From assembly GCF_020696975.1 (NCBI RefSeq), contig NZ_JAJGBK010000029.1:1-64000 (forward strand): a stretch of 64,000 nucleotides of DNA, read 5' to 3'. The DNA is from Methanoculleus sp. (GTDB lineage: Archaea; Halobacteriota; Methanomicrobia; Methanomicrobiales; Methanoculleaceae). Below, piece after piece: positions 7,463 to 15,817 of this stretch; the stretch's first letter is position 1; the number at the start of each line of letters is the position of its first letter. The position numbers were made by a program, and so were the translations under genes. The notes below the pieces were generated by a model. The model saw only the letters and a list, made by a program, of their open reading frames with translations, ran no database searches and was not told the origin of the DNA.

Positions 7463-8443
7463 TTAGCGGAGGGTAGTTGATGGCAGTTCGATATTCCCGA
7501 CGATCCTGAGTTTCCCGCCTTCGAGGTAATGGAGGACTGCCGTATCGCCGGGAAGATAGACAAGGTCTTTTTCCAGCGCAAGCGTGAGCGTGGGCTGCCG
7601 CCAGTCTCCGTCGTCCCGCACCGCTTCCACCCGCGCCGGGATGAACTGCATCCAGTGGCCGATATGAAGCACCGTCCCCGCCGTGAGCGGGGAGGGCCAG
7701 TATCGGACCAAGGTGGCCCGTGCTTCAAGGTTTGACCGGGCCTGGATCGCAGGGTCGTCCGAGAGGACATACCCGCGGTCGAGGTCGTCGGACTCGATGT
7801 TCTTGAGCGCGAGCCCTACACGGTCGCCCTCGGCAGCCCAGTCGAAGTCATCGTCATGCTTCTGGATGGACCGGACCGTGGCCGTCTTCTCTCCCGGGTA
7901 GACCTTCAATGTGTCGTGCTTCTTGATCCCGCCCCGGACCACGCCGCCGAGGATGACCGTCCCGATGCCGCGGACGTTGAAGTGGTGATCGATCGGGATC
8001 GTTCCCACGGCACCGGCCCCGGGCTGGACCGAGGGGCGGGCATGCGCTTCGCCAAGCAGGCGGTCGCGGAGCGCAATCGGGTCTTCGTCTACGAACTCAT
8101 AGCGTTCGAGCACTGTTCCCCGGAGAAGCGGCGCGACCCCATCGGGGGTTAAGTAGTTCTGGAGGATGATGTAGCCCTGCTCCACCCCGACCTCGTCGAG
8201 CATCAGCACCCATTCCCCGAGCGTCGGGGTGATCTCGCTCACCACGATGAGAACCGCATCCGCCATCGACGCGGCATAAAAGAGCGGGGCCAGCCGCTCG
8301 GGATACCGTGTCGGTTCGATGATGGTGACGGTATCCTCGCCCTTCTTGAGGTTATAGAACGTGATATCGGAGGCCGTGCCTTTCTTCCCGAGGTCTTTCG
8401 CGTAACCCACGGGTCCCAGCACGGCAACATTCAGATTGCCCAT
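7463..8443 (-). CDS. EF-Tu/SelB-like protein with a degenerate GTPase domain
   Basis: This 326-residue protein has the architecture of translation elongation factors. An N-terminal ~150 residues are related to the G domain, and a domain-2 beta barrel is easy to see (FNVRGIGTVILGGVVRGGIKK, then TLKVYPGEKTATVRSIQ and DRVGLALKNI). A third barrel follows, with RATLVRYWPSPLTAGTVLHIG. The G1 motif GHVDHGKT of true SelB/EF-Tu is replaced by GPVGYAKDLG, and no DxxG or NKxD is apparent. GTP hydrolysis therefore seems lost. It resembles the SelB-like proteins of methanogens that lack selenocysteine. The role is unknown. It is followed by GC-rich inverted repeats (about 7430-7470). Confidence 0.7.
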   Translation of the reverse strand: MGNLNVAVLGPVGYAKDLGKKGTASDITFYNLKKGEDTVTIIEPTRYPERLAPLFYAASMADAVLIVVSEITPTLGEWVLMLDEVGVEQGYIILQNYLTPDGVAPLLRGTVLERYEFVDEDPIALRDRLLGEAHARPSVQPGAGAVGTIPIDHHFNVRGIGTVILGGVVRGGIKKHDTLKVYPGEKTATVRSIQKHDDDFDWAAEGDRVGLALKNIESDDLDRGYVLSDDPAIQARSNLEARATLVRYWPSPLTAGTVLHIGHWMQFIPARVEAVRDDGDWRQPTLTLALEKDLVYLPGDTAVLHYLEGGKLRIVGNIELPSTTLR

Positions 8444-8532
8444 ATCTGATCTCTTGGTTATCCAGGGGTATGAGGTTTACTCAGGCGTTCCTGACGGCGT
8501 ATCCCGCAGATCCTCAGGTTCCTTCTCAAATG

Positions 8533-8946
8533 TCAGAAACGAATGGAGCGCCCGATCAACCGTTCCACGGCCGCGCGGAATTCCCGGAACTGCTTTGAGA
8601 TTTCCGGGCCGGCAGATCCCGGATAAGCGTTCGCGCCCCGGACAACAGCGGAATGCCCGTCCATCTCCAGCCGCAGGTGCCAATAGGTGACGTCACAGCA
8701 GGAATGGGCGGAGACGTACTCCGGCTCCCACGCCCGAACCCCGAGCCGATCGACGGTCTCCCGAAACCGCGCCCACTCTTCGGGGGCAGGAGACGCCTCC
8801 ATCACCACCCCCGAGTAGCCGCCGGCACTCGCCCACTCGTAGAGGAGCCGGCCGTTCCGGCCGTCCACGAGCCTGACATAGAGGGACGGCCCGACGCTCC
8901 CACCGATATAGAACTCAAACACCTCCGGGGCCCCACCGCTGCGCAT
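8533..8946 (-). CDS. Hypothetical protein
   Basis: This 137-residue soluble protein is not one I recognise. It is rich in Arg, Glu and Trp, has a mid-protein Cys pair (SAHSCCDVTYWHL) and no signal peptide or membrane segment. It starts seven bases downstream of the end of the ECF permease gene on the same strand, so it is probably the last gene of that operon. Codon use matches its neighbours. Confidence 0.65.
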   Translation of the reverse strand: MRSGGAPEVFEFYIGGSVGPSLYVRLVDGRNGRLLYEWASAGGYSGVVMEASPAPEEWARFRETVDRLGVRAWEPEYVSAHSCCDVTYWHLRLEMDGHSAVVRGANAYPGSAGPEISKQFREFRAAVERLIGRSIRF

Positions 8947-8953
8947 AATCAGG

Positions 8954-9739
8954 TTATACGACCAGCACGGCCAAATACCCTGCGACGAGAAGGCTCATGC
9001 AGCAGATCCCGGCAACATCGGCCCTGCCGGGAGCAACGTCACGCATCGGCGTCCTGGCGCCTGAGCGGTAGCCTCGAAGGTCGATGGTCAGCCCGAGGAC
9101 CGTGGCTTTCCCGAGGGAGTTTGAGACCAGGGGGATGATGATGGGGAAGAGTCCCCGGATCTTCCCGGCAGGTCCTCTTCCCGGGTTGTAGGCGCGGGCG
9201 AGCTGCGCCTCGTGGATGCGCTTCCCCTCAAGTTGCAGACTCGGGATGAACCGGAGTGCTATCAGGAGCATGAGCGTGTAGTCGACGGGCATCCGGAGAC
9301 GGTCCATGAGATGGACGAGATCGCGCGGCTGGGTGGATATGACCAGGAGCTGGAAGGCAAAGAGCATCGCGGCGAACCGAAGCGACATCGCGAGCGCAAG
9401 GCCGATCGCCCCCACTGTGACGGGAAAGGCCCCGCCGATCACCGGGACCGACGGCGGGACCAGGTAACCGAGGATCTCGCCGTTCTGGACGGTAAAGATG
9501 GTGAGGATAAGCAGGCTTGCCGCGAGCGAGACGAGCAGGGGCACCTGCCGGAGAAGGTCGCGGCCAAGCCCACCTGCTACCGCTACGGCCACGACCGCCC
9601 CGGCAAGGCCCGCAAGGGGCAGGGTATCGCTCGTCAGCACCGCAAGGGCCACGACGACGGCCGCAAAGATCAGTTTGGTGAGCGGGTGGAGGCGGTGAAA
9701 GACGCTCTCCCGGATGACGTACTGCATAATCTCGGACAT
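8954..9739 (-). CDS. ecfT: ECF transporter transmembrane (T) component
   Basis: This 261-residue protein has the start FHRLHPLTKLI, several membrane helices and the two cytoplasmic coupling motifs that bind the ATPases: ARA in EAQLARAYNPGRG and LRGYRSGARTP near the C-terminus (CbiQ/EcfT family). It forms the energising core of a vitamin or cobalt/nickel-type ECF importer with the adjacent fused ATPase and S component. The start at 9739 is supported by a strong GAGGAGG seven bases upstream. That sequence lies inside the end of the ATPase gene, so the genes overlap by 70 bases. Confidence 0.9.
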   Translation of the reverse strand: MSEIMQYVIRESVFHRLHPLTKLIFAAVVVALAVLTSDTLPLAGLAGAVVAVAVAGGLGRDLLRQVPLLVSLAASLLILTIFTVQNGEILGYLVPPSVPVIGGAFPVTVGAIGLALAMSLRFAAMLFAFQLLVISTQPRDLVHLMDRLRMPVDYTLMLLIALRFIPSLQLEGKRIHEAQLARAYNPGRGPAGKIRGLFPIIIPLVSNSLGKATVLGLTIDLRGYRSGARTPMRDVAPGRADVAGICCMSLLVAGYLAVLVV

Positions 9740-11193
9740 GGTTCCTCCTCATAGGTTCTGCTGTCACGGATGACTCTTCCCTGTTCCATCCTGACGATGC
9801 GATCTGCATACTCCGCCCCGAGACGCATATCGTGCGTCACCATGACGATCGTGTGGCCGTCCTGCCGCAGGCGGCCGAGGATCTCCATGACCCCCACCGA
9901 TTCGCGGGCGTCGAGCCCGGTCGTGGGCTCGTCGAGCACGATGACCTTCGGCTTCATGGCGATGACGCAGGCGATCGCCAGGCGCTGCCGCTCGCCCCGC
10001 GAGAGCGAGCGCGGGTAGGCCGTCTTCCGGTGGAGAAGGCCCACCTCGCGAAGGGCCGCATCGACCGGCTCCTCCGAAGCGCCGGGGTCGATGTTCTTGA
10101 GGCCGAACGCCACCTCGTCCGCCACGGTCTCGGCAAAGAGCATGGTGTCTGGGTTCTGGAAGACGAGGCCCACATGACGCGCGAGTTCCGCTATCGGGAC
10201 GGTTGCGGCGTCGAGGCCGTCGACAGTGACGCTGCCTTCGGTCGGGCGGAGCAGCCCGTTGAAGTGCTTGACGAGCGTCGTCTTCCCGGATCCGTTTTCC
10301 CCGGCCACGGCCACGATCTCTCCGGAAGCGACATCGAGGTCGAGGCCCCGTATGGCCGTGACACCATCATAGCGGTGGACGAGCCCCCGGACGGATATGA
10401 CGGGGACTCCAGGGGAGGCTGCCGGTGCGGGGAGGCGTGCTCTTCCGCCTGCAAGCTGCTCCTGGACGGACTCCTGCATCATCTCCGCGGGAGACCCGAC
10501 CCTTGCGATCGCTCCGTCTTCGACGACGACCATCCTGTCCGCGATGGCGGCAAGCTCGCCGAGTTTCTGCTCGACGATGAGCACGGCGGTGCCCTCGCCG
10601 GAGAGCCTTTGGAGGAGAGCGGATACCGCAGCGGTCGCCTCCGTGTCCAGTTCGGCGGTGGGTTCGTCGAGGATCAGGATCTTCGTGCCGAGCGCGATGG
10701 TTGCGGCGATGGCGACCCGCTGTTTCTGCCCCCCGGAGAGGGTGTGCGGCGCACGGTCCGCAAGATCGGCGATCCCGGTCGCCTCCATCACCTCGTGGAG
10801 CCTCCGCTGCATCTCCTCCCGGGAGAGGCCGAGGTTCTCGAGGCCGGACGCAACCTCCTCCTCGACGGTCGTGAAGATGAGCTGGGCGTCGGCGTCGTCG
10901 AAGACCACCCCGAGGTGCCTCCCGATCTCGCCCATATTCCGGTAGTCCCGGACGTTTCTGCCGAGGAGGGTGATCGCACCCCGGAGCGTGCCGCCGTACT
11001 CGTGGTGGAGGATGCCTGACGCCGCAAGGCAGAGCGTCGTCTTCCCTGCCCCGGTCGGGCCTGTGACGAAGACGATCTCCCCCTTCGCGATGGCGAGGCT
11101 GATACCGCTAAGTGCCGGCGTCTCCGATCCGGGGTAGGTATAGGAAATATCTCGAAGAGAGAGGGCGGTCTCCCGCCCGGTCTCAGGACTCAT
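9670..11193 (-). CDS. ecfA: ECF transporter ATPase, two ABC domains fused
   Basis: This 507-residue protein contains two complete ABC domains, equivalent to EcfA1 and EcfA2. Domain one (about 8-245): Walker A GPTGAGKTT, signature LSGGQKQR, Walker B ILILDEPTAELD. Domain two (about 268-490): Walker A GENGSGKTT, signature LSRGERQR, Walker B VIVLDEPTTGLD. The last ~35 residues are unlike ABC ATPases and are encoded where the frame runs over the start of ecfT, so the tail is probably a by-product of the overlap. The start at 11193 (MSPETGRETALSL) lies within the end of the S-component gene. Confidence 0.9.
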   Translation of the reverse strand: MSPETGRETALSLRDISYTYPGSETPALSGISLAIAKGEIVFVTGPTGAGKTTLCLAASGILHHEYGGTLRGAITLLGRNVRDYRNMGEIGRHLGVVFDDADAQLIFTTVEEEVASGLENLGLSREEMQRRLHEVMEATGIADLADRAPHTLSGGQKQRVAIAATIALGTKILILDEPTAELDTEATAAVSALLQRLSGEGTAVLIVEQKLGELAAIADRMVVVEDGAIARVGSPAEMMQESVQEQLAGGRARLPAPAASPGVPVISVRGLVHRYDGVTAIRGLDLDVASGEIVAVAGENGSGKTTLVKHFNGLLRPTEGSVTVDGLDAATVPIAELARHVGLVFQNPDTMLFAETVADEVAFGLKNIDPGASEEPVDAALREVGLLHRKTAYPRSLSRGERQRLAIACVIAMKPKVIVLDEPTTGLDARESVGVMEILGRLRQDGHTIVMVTHDMRLGAEYADRIVRMEQGRVIRDSRTYEEEPCPRLCSTSSGRASFTASTRSPN

Positions 11194-11749
11194 CGACCAG
11201 CCTCGCATCCCGCGCCGGAGCCGTCTGCCGCGTACCCCGCATCAGGGCCCGCGATGCCGGCATCTCGAGCGCCAGGGCGACGGCGGCGTTGACCCCCGCC
11301 GTGATCAGGACGATCGGCACGGTGACCGCGAGGAACGCCTCGAGCGTCCCGAACTTGTCAAGGACGGTCGGGGCCACGGCGAGGATGGAGATGAAGATGA
11401 ACGAGAAACCGCTCGCGAAGGTGGCCAGAAGTGTCGTCACCGCCGGGGCGAGGATGAACCGCTCCCGCAGCATCATATACGTCCCGAGACAGACAACCGC
11501 ACCGATGGGTTCGCTGACAAGGTTCGCGGGCGGGAAGATTGAGTGACTGAGGAGGGCACAGATGATACCCGCAACGACGCCGATCCCGAGCGCCTCCCTG
11601 AACGTAGGCACGACAAGGATGATGGCGAGGCTATAGAAGGCGATCACAAGGTTCGATACGATGGGGCCGGGGATCAGGAGCGACATGTACCTGATGATGG
11701 CCCCGACGGCAAGAAGTATGCCGATGATTGCAATATCTCTCGATTTCAT
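11183..11749 (-). CDS. ECF transporter substrate-binding S component
   Basis: This 188-residue membrane protein (start MKSRDIAIIGILLAVGAIIRY) has about five to six helices and no enzyme motif. It has the size and topology of the substrate-capturing S component. It is the first gene of the operon S-AA-T and ends inside the ATPase gene. The substrate cannot be read from the sequence. A TGTACA-containing palindrome in its promoter resembles the site known for the archaeal tryptophan regulator TrpY, so a tryptophan-related substrate is one hypothesis. Confidence 0.75.
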   Translation of the reverse strand: MKSRDIAIIGILLAVGAIIRYMSLLIPGPIVSNLVIAFYSLAIILVVPTFREALGIGVVAGIICALLSHSIFPPANLVSEPIGAVVCLGTYMMLRERFILAPAVTTLLATFASGFSFIFISILAVAPTVLDKFGTLEAFLAVTVPIVLITAGVNAAVALALEMPASRALMRGTRQTAPARDARLVDES

Positions 11750-11902
11750 GGTATCAGTTTCACAGTTGGAGTTCGACGGGCGATTCGGTTTGAAAGATCA
11801 GTGCGTACGCCAGCGTGGCTGGGGGAGGGGCCAGAAGAATTCTCCAGGGATGCTCCTGATGAGGGGGGGTTGGATGGGAGATCCCGGTACCTCAATAAAC
11901 AT

Positions 11903-11924
11903 CATTGTACAAAATAATACATTG
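11903..11924 (-). promoter_or_regulatory. Palindromic operator in the ECF promoter
   Basis: CATTGTAC, six spacer bases, ATACATTG forms a 22-base imperfect palindrome (6 of 8 positions symmetrical) and contains TGTACA. It lies just downstream of a minus-strand TATA box, exactly where a repressor would block RNA polymerase. The regulator is unknown; TrpY-type proteins are known to bind TGTACA. Confidence 0.5.
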
Positions 11925-11925
11925 A

Positions 11926-11935
11926 AGTATAAATA
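11926..11935 (-). promoter_or_regulatory. TATA box of the ECF operon
   Basis: On the minus strand the sequence reads TTATTTATACTT, a good archaeal TATA box. A start site about 25 bases downstream (near 11904) would give a leader of about 155 nt before the S-component ATG. Confidence 0.55.
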
Positions 11936-12128
11936 ACTGCCTGGAACCAGGATCCAGGTCCGTCAACGCCGGGAGGACAGGAGCGTTACGATAGGCACCG
12001 CACCGCATCGCGGAGCGTTGTCGGGAACTCCGGCCCCGGGCTCGTCCCGGTGAACGTGAGACTGCTACAGGGGTGCATCGTGACGACAGAGGCTATCGGT
12101 GCGGCAGTCAATGACGAACCCGAGCCCG
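11936..12128. other. Intergenic region between the ECF promoter and the deacetylase-like gene
   Basis: No gene is seen. Together with 11750-11925, which holds the ECF leader and promoter, this is a gap of about 380 bases. No T-run, known RNA or repeat is recognised. Confidence 0.5.
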
Positions 12129-13121
12129 TCACATGAGGACGGCGCGCCCGCCGCTCCCGTACTCCTCCACGAGCAGCCGGGTGCTCGTCTTCGCCTCACC
12201 ACCTTCGGGGGTTGGGCGCGCTCCCTCAAGGGCGGCACATATCGCCCTGACCGCTGCGGCGTGCGACCGCCCGTAGCCCCCTTCGAGCACGAGGGCGAGC
12301 GCCGTGCAGCCCGCGTCCACCAGCATCCCGGTCAGGACCCCGAAGTCATCGGGACGAAGTTACATCGAGCCGAGCGGATCATCAAAAAGCGGGTCCTGGC
12401 CCGCCGATACTACCAGGAGGGCCGGCTTAAAGCCCCGGATCGCCGGGACGAAGACCTCCCGGAAGACCAGTGCATAATCGGCACCGGTCGAGCCTGCCGC
12501 AAGCGGGATGTTGATCGTATACCCGACGCCCGGGCCGGCGCCCTGCTCATCCGGCCACCCGGTCCCGGGGAAGGTTCCTGCCTGGTGCACCGAACAGTAG
12601 AGCACCCGGTCCGAGGTGTAAAACGCCGCCTGTGTCCCGTTCCCGTGGTGCAGGTCCCAATCAATGATCGCCACCCGGGCAACCTCCCGAAGCGCCTGTG
12701 CTGTTGCCACGGCAACGTTGTTGAAGAGGCAGAACCCCATTGCCCGGTCCGGCACGGCATGGTGCCCGGGCGGGCGGACCAGGGCAAACGAGTGTTCCCC
12801 GTCGAGCGCCCGCTCGACAGCCAGGATAGCAGCCCCTGCCGCATAGAGGGCCGCATCAAACGATCCGGAGGTGACATAGGTGTCGGGGTCGATGTAACAG
12901 GCCCGGCCGGGAGGGCACTCCTCGCAGAACGAGCGGATTGCCGTGATATGCCGGTGCGTATGCACCCGCGCCAGGTCATCGGGGGCTGCTTTTGTCGGGG
13001 CAATCCGGCGGGCATCGGCCGGCACACCGGTGAGGGCGGCCTCAAGGCGTGCCTGCGACTCAGGGTGCCCGGGATGGTCGTGGGCCCGGAAGAGATCGTC
13101 CGTCACGACCGAGTACGGCAT
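12129..13121 (-). pseudogene. Histone deacetylase-family protein interrupted by an in-frame TAA
   Basis: The frame encodes an HDAC/acetoin-utilisation-type amidohydrolase: start MPYSVVTDDLFRAHDHPGHPES, RPPGHHAV, the zinc and charge-relay segment IIDWDLHHGNGTQ, AGQDPLFDDPLGSM and the C-terminal LALVLEGGYGRSH. A TAA at 12360-12362 follows GSM directly, and the same frame continues with LRPDDFGVLTGMLV, which is the normal continuation of the family. The gene is therefore split by one nonsense codon about 75 codons before its end. The lost end holds the GGY segment that lines the active site. The start at 13121 is preferred to 13208, whose extra 29 residues are not family-like. A sequencing error cannot be excluded. 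Confidence 0.75.
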
Positions 13122-13435
13122 GATGATCGGAGGGGGGTTGCCGGCGCAGGATATGAATCTTGCCTGCCGGACGGGGATGATCCGGGGGGCGACAGGGGCA
13201 CTGACCACACTACGGTTGACCAGGCAGCTCCGGGTTCAGCCCCTAATCGAGAGAAACGGAACGCTGTTCGTGCATCGGAAATTACGCACCAGCACAGACG
13301 CAGGTGCCCCGGCAAAGGTATTTGAGGGGAGAGATGGAACTGTCAAATAAGAAGGCGGAGCATAGACCGCGTACAGGTAAAAAGAGGCTCCCCCGGAGAC
13401 CAGACCGATATTACATACCAAACCGGAGGGATAAG
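13122..13435. other. Divergent intergenic region
   Basis: The gap lies between the HDAC-like gene (minus) and the GyrI-like gene (plus). A strong GGAGGG precedes the latter. No clear TATA box, RNA or repeat is recognised. Confidence 0.4.
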
Positions 13436-13876
13436 ATGCCGAGAGTATCAGAGATCGAGGTTCTACGAAGAAGGGAGCAGCCCACCATATCGATCCGCAC
13501 CAGAACAAAAGTCGAGGATTTACCCGGGCTGATCGGCGAGAGTTACTGCAAAATGGGAGCCTACTTGAAGGAACTGGGCGAACTCCCATCAGACATTCCG
13601 TATGTGGCCTACCACAACATGGATATGCAAAACCTTGACGTAGAGATAGGGTTTCCCGTACCGAAGGCATTGCCGGCGAGGGGTGATATTCGCCCGGGTT
13701 TCATTCCGGAAGGCAACGTTGTCTTTTGCATGTACCGTGGCGCATACCGGGAGATGGCGGACTGGATAGTGAAAAACGGGCTTAAGCCTGCCGGCACCGC
13801 TTATGAATACTACTATAACGGGCCCGGGTATCCCAAGAGCGAACTGTTGACCATGATTGTTATGCCGGTAGCATAG
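13436..13876 (+). CDS. GyrI/AraC effector-binding-like small-molecule-binding protein
   Basis: This 146-residue protein matches the GyrI-like (SHS2) fold: start region EIEVLRRREQPTISIR, the segment PYVAYHNMDMQNLDVEIGFPV with the strand pattern of the ligand pocket, EGNVVFCMYRGAYREM, and the end TAYEYYYNGPGYPKSELLTMI. Conserved aromatic and Glu residues line the pocket in the family. There is no DNA-binding domain, so it is a stand-alone ligand-binding or hydrolase-type member. GGAGGG sits five bases before the ATG. Confidence 0.8.
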   Translation: MPRVSEIEVLRRREQPTISIRTRTKVEDLPGLIGESYCKMGAYLKELGELPSDIPYVAYHNMDMQNLDVEIGFPVPKALPARGDIRPGFIPEGNVVFCMYRGAYREMADWIVKNGLKPAGTAYEYYYNGPGYPKSELLTMIVMPVA

Positions 13877-14034
13877 GCAGCATCCTGGTGACCTGCCGCA
13901 TCCCGATAGACCGTTCTTGATTGTCAGATGAACCCGCACATGTTGCCGAAACCCGGACCGAGTCCTCCGGTTCGTCCACCACCTCCCCGATCGACCGGGT
14001 GCGCATTTATAGGAGGTGGCAGTAATGGGGGTGC

Positions 14035-15162
14035 ATGCCACCGTCCGGCGTGATCTCTCCATCATGCATTTATGCCTGTACCCGGTTTCGGGTGCGGAGG
14101 ACTACGCTCCTCCCTCATGAGGAGTACCTGCGGATCATGCGGATGAGCATACCGGAAGTCGTCGCCCACCTCAGTCACCGGGAGGATTACAGGCAGGAGA
14201 TCATGGATCTCGCGCATGACTATACCGGCGCCCAGCTCATCGAAGAGGCGGTAAACCGTAACCTGTCGCGGTCGTTCCGGCACGCCATGGCGATCGCTCC
14301 CGGCGACCTGCAGACCCTGACCATGGAATACCTCACCCGGTGGGATATCGCAAACGTCATGGCAATCCTGCGGGGCACTGTTCACCGTGTACCCCGGCAA
14401 CAGATCCGCGACCTCCTCATCCCGGCCGGCGAGATCGACAGCCCACTCCTCGACAACCTGCTCGACCAGCCGGACTGCGGTAGGGCTATCGAGGCCCTCC
14501 AGGGCTGGCGGCTCCATCCAATCCTTTCAGAGCACTACCAGGCCTGCGGGGAGCAGGGAGTCTTTGCCCGGTTTGAGAACGAACTCTACCGGCAATACTA
14601 TGCCGAACTGCTCAATCTCGGCACATCCGGATGCGGCGGGTGCCAGGAGCTGGTCGACTACCTCCGGTTCGAGATCGATATAACCAACATGAGAAACCTT
14701 CTCCGGCTTCACTGTGCAGAAGAGGCGTGCGACATCACGGTCATCGACCGGACCATGATCCCAGGCGGCCGGATCCCCACGAGCCTCTTCCGGCGGCTCT
14801 ACGGCATCGAGACGGAGGGGGAGTTCGTCAACGTCTTCCTGGAGACCGAGATCGCGCCGGTTCTCGCCCAGGCAGTGCGCGAACTCCGGCAGGATCCGGA
14901 CTTCTCCAGTGTTGACGCTGCAGAACTGGTCTGGCAGCGGTGGCACCAGCGCCGGCGACCCGTTCATGAGATCGAGATGGCAGTCACCCGCATCAGGCTC
15001 CACCAGATGGAGGCGCTCTCCCGGCGTCACCCGTTCTCAGTCCTGGCGGTGCTTGCATACCTGGAGCGGAAGAAGTACGAGGTCGCGAACCTGCGGGCAA
15101 TCGCACGAGGGAAAGCATTCGGTCTGCCATCCGAGCGGATATGGCAGTATATTGTCCTATAG
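14035..15162 (+). CDS. atpC: A-type (V-type) ATP synthase subunit C
   Basis: This 375-residue protein matches AhaC/NtpC, the central-stalk socket joining the rotor shaft to the membrane ring. Family-like stretches are LLPHEEYLRIMRMSIPEV, LIEEAVNRNLSRSF, YLTRWDIANVMAILRG, FEIDITNMRNLLRLH and the C-terminal KKYEVANLRAIARGKAFGL. The first ~12 residues are poorly conserved, so the start is uncertain. A strong AGGAGGT lies in front of an out-of-frame ATG at 14025. A TATA-like GCATTTATAGG near 14003 would give an almost leaderless message from 14035. It is followed ten bases later by subunit D, without F, A or B. Confidence 0.85.
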   Translation: MPPSGVISPSCIYACTRFRVRRTTLLPHEEYLRIMRMSIPEVVAHLSHREDYRQEIMDLAHDYTGAQLIEEAVNRNLSRSFRHAMAIAPGDLQTLTMEYLTRWDIANVMAILRGTVHRVPRQQIRDLLIPAGEIDSPLLDNLLDQPDCGRAIEALQGWRLHPILSEHYQACGEQGVFARFENELYRQYYAELLNLGTSGCGGCQELVDYLRFEIDITNMRNLLRLHCAEEACDITVIDRTMIPGGRIPTSLFRRLYGIETEGEFVNVFLETEIAPVLAQAVRELRQDPDFSSVDAAELVWQRWHQRRRPVHEIEMAVTRIRLHQMEALSRRHPFSVLAVLAYLERKKYEVANLRAIARGKAFGLPSERIWQYIVL

Positions 15163-15172
15163 GCGAGACAGC

Positions 15173-15817
15173 ATGCCGCCCGATGATATCAAACCCACCC
15201 GGTCCGGCCTCCTGGTCGTCAAGCGGCGGATGGCGCTCGCGGAACGGATACACCGCCTTTTATCCATGAAACTCGACGGCATGGTGCTGGAACTGACCAG
15301 ACTCACCGAGCAGGCAGCCCTGCACCGCAGGGAGCTCGAAGAGAAGTACACCGGGGCCCGGGAGATGGTGGCAGTCGCCGCCATGATGGAGGGGGGGACG
15401 GGAGTGCTCCTTGCGGCGCTCTCGGTGGAGGCTATCCCCACCTACACGGCCGGACACAAGAATGTCTTTGGCGTGCGGCTCCCCGACCTCGGACCGGTGA
15501 TGGTAAAAAAGACGCTCGATCAGCGGGGTTACGGTATCCTCGGGACATCGTCGGTCATCGATGACGCTGCCGATGCCTACGAGGACCTCCTTGAAGCCAT
15601 TATCACAAGCGCTGAACTCGAAGGCGGGGTTAAGCGCCTGCTCGACGAGATCGAGCGGACCCGGCGGCGGGTGAACGCGCTCGAGTTCAAGGTCATCCCG
15701 GAGCTTACACAGATACGCCGATTTATCGAGGACCAGCGCGACGAGATGGAACGGCAGGAGTGGACACGGCTCCGGCGCATTAAAAAGATAAAAGCAAAGA
15801 GGGCAAAGATGCCCTAA
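15173..15817 (+). CDS. atpD: A-type (V-type) ATP synthase subunit D
   Basis: This 214-residue coiled-coil rotor-shaft subunit has the family start IKPTRSGLLVVKRRMALAER, the mid segment SVEAIPTYTAGHKNVFGVRLP, and the long C-terminal helix RTRRRVNALEFKVIPEL. It lies ten bases after subunit C. In the usual archaeal operon C and D are separated by F, A and B, so this two-gene unit is an incomplete set. Its end overlaps the end of the convergent cmk gene by four bases. Confidence 0.9.
   Translation: MPPDDIKPTRSGLLVVKRRMALAERIHRLLSMKLDGMVLELTRLTEQAALHRRELEEKYTGAREMVAVAAMMEGGTGVLLAALSVEAIPTYTAGHKNVFGVRLPDLGPVMVKKTLDQRGYGILGTSSVIDDAADAYEDLLEAIITSAELEGGVKRLLDEIERTRRRVNALEFKVIPELTQIRRFIEDQRDEMERQEWTRLRRIKKIKAKRAKMP

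Noticed and set aside
9832-11019. 395-codon plus-strand frame opposite ecfA
   Set aside because: The opposite strand has two complete sets of ABC motifs; the plus frame is Asp/Arg/His-rich shadow sequence.
11750-11902. Cobalamin or other vitamin riboswitch in the ECF leader
   Set aside because: The leader lacks the conserved cobalamin-box and thiamine-box sequences; only a palindrome at the promoter was found.
12099-13325. 408-codon plus-strand frame opposite the HDAC-like gene
   Set aside because: HDAC motifs are unmistakable on the minus strand; the plus frame stays open only because of GC bias.
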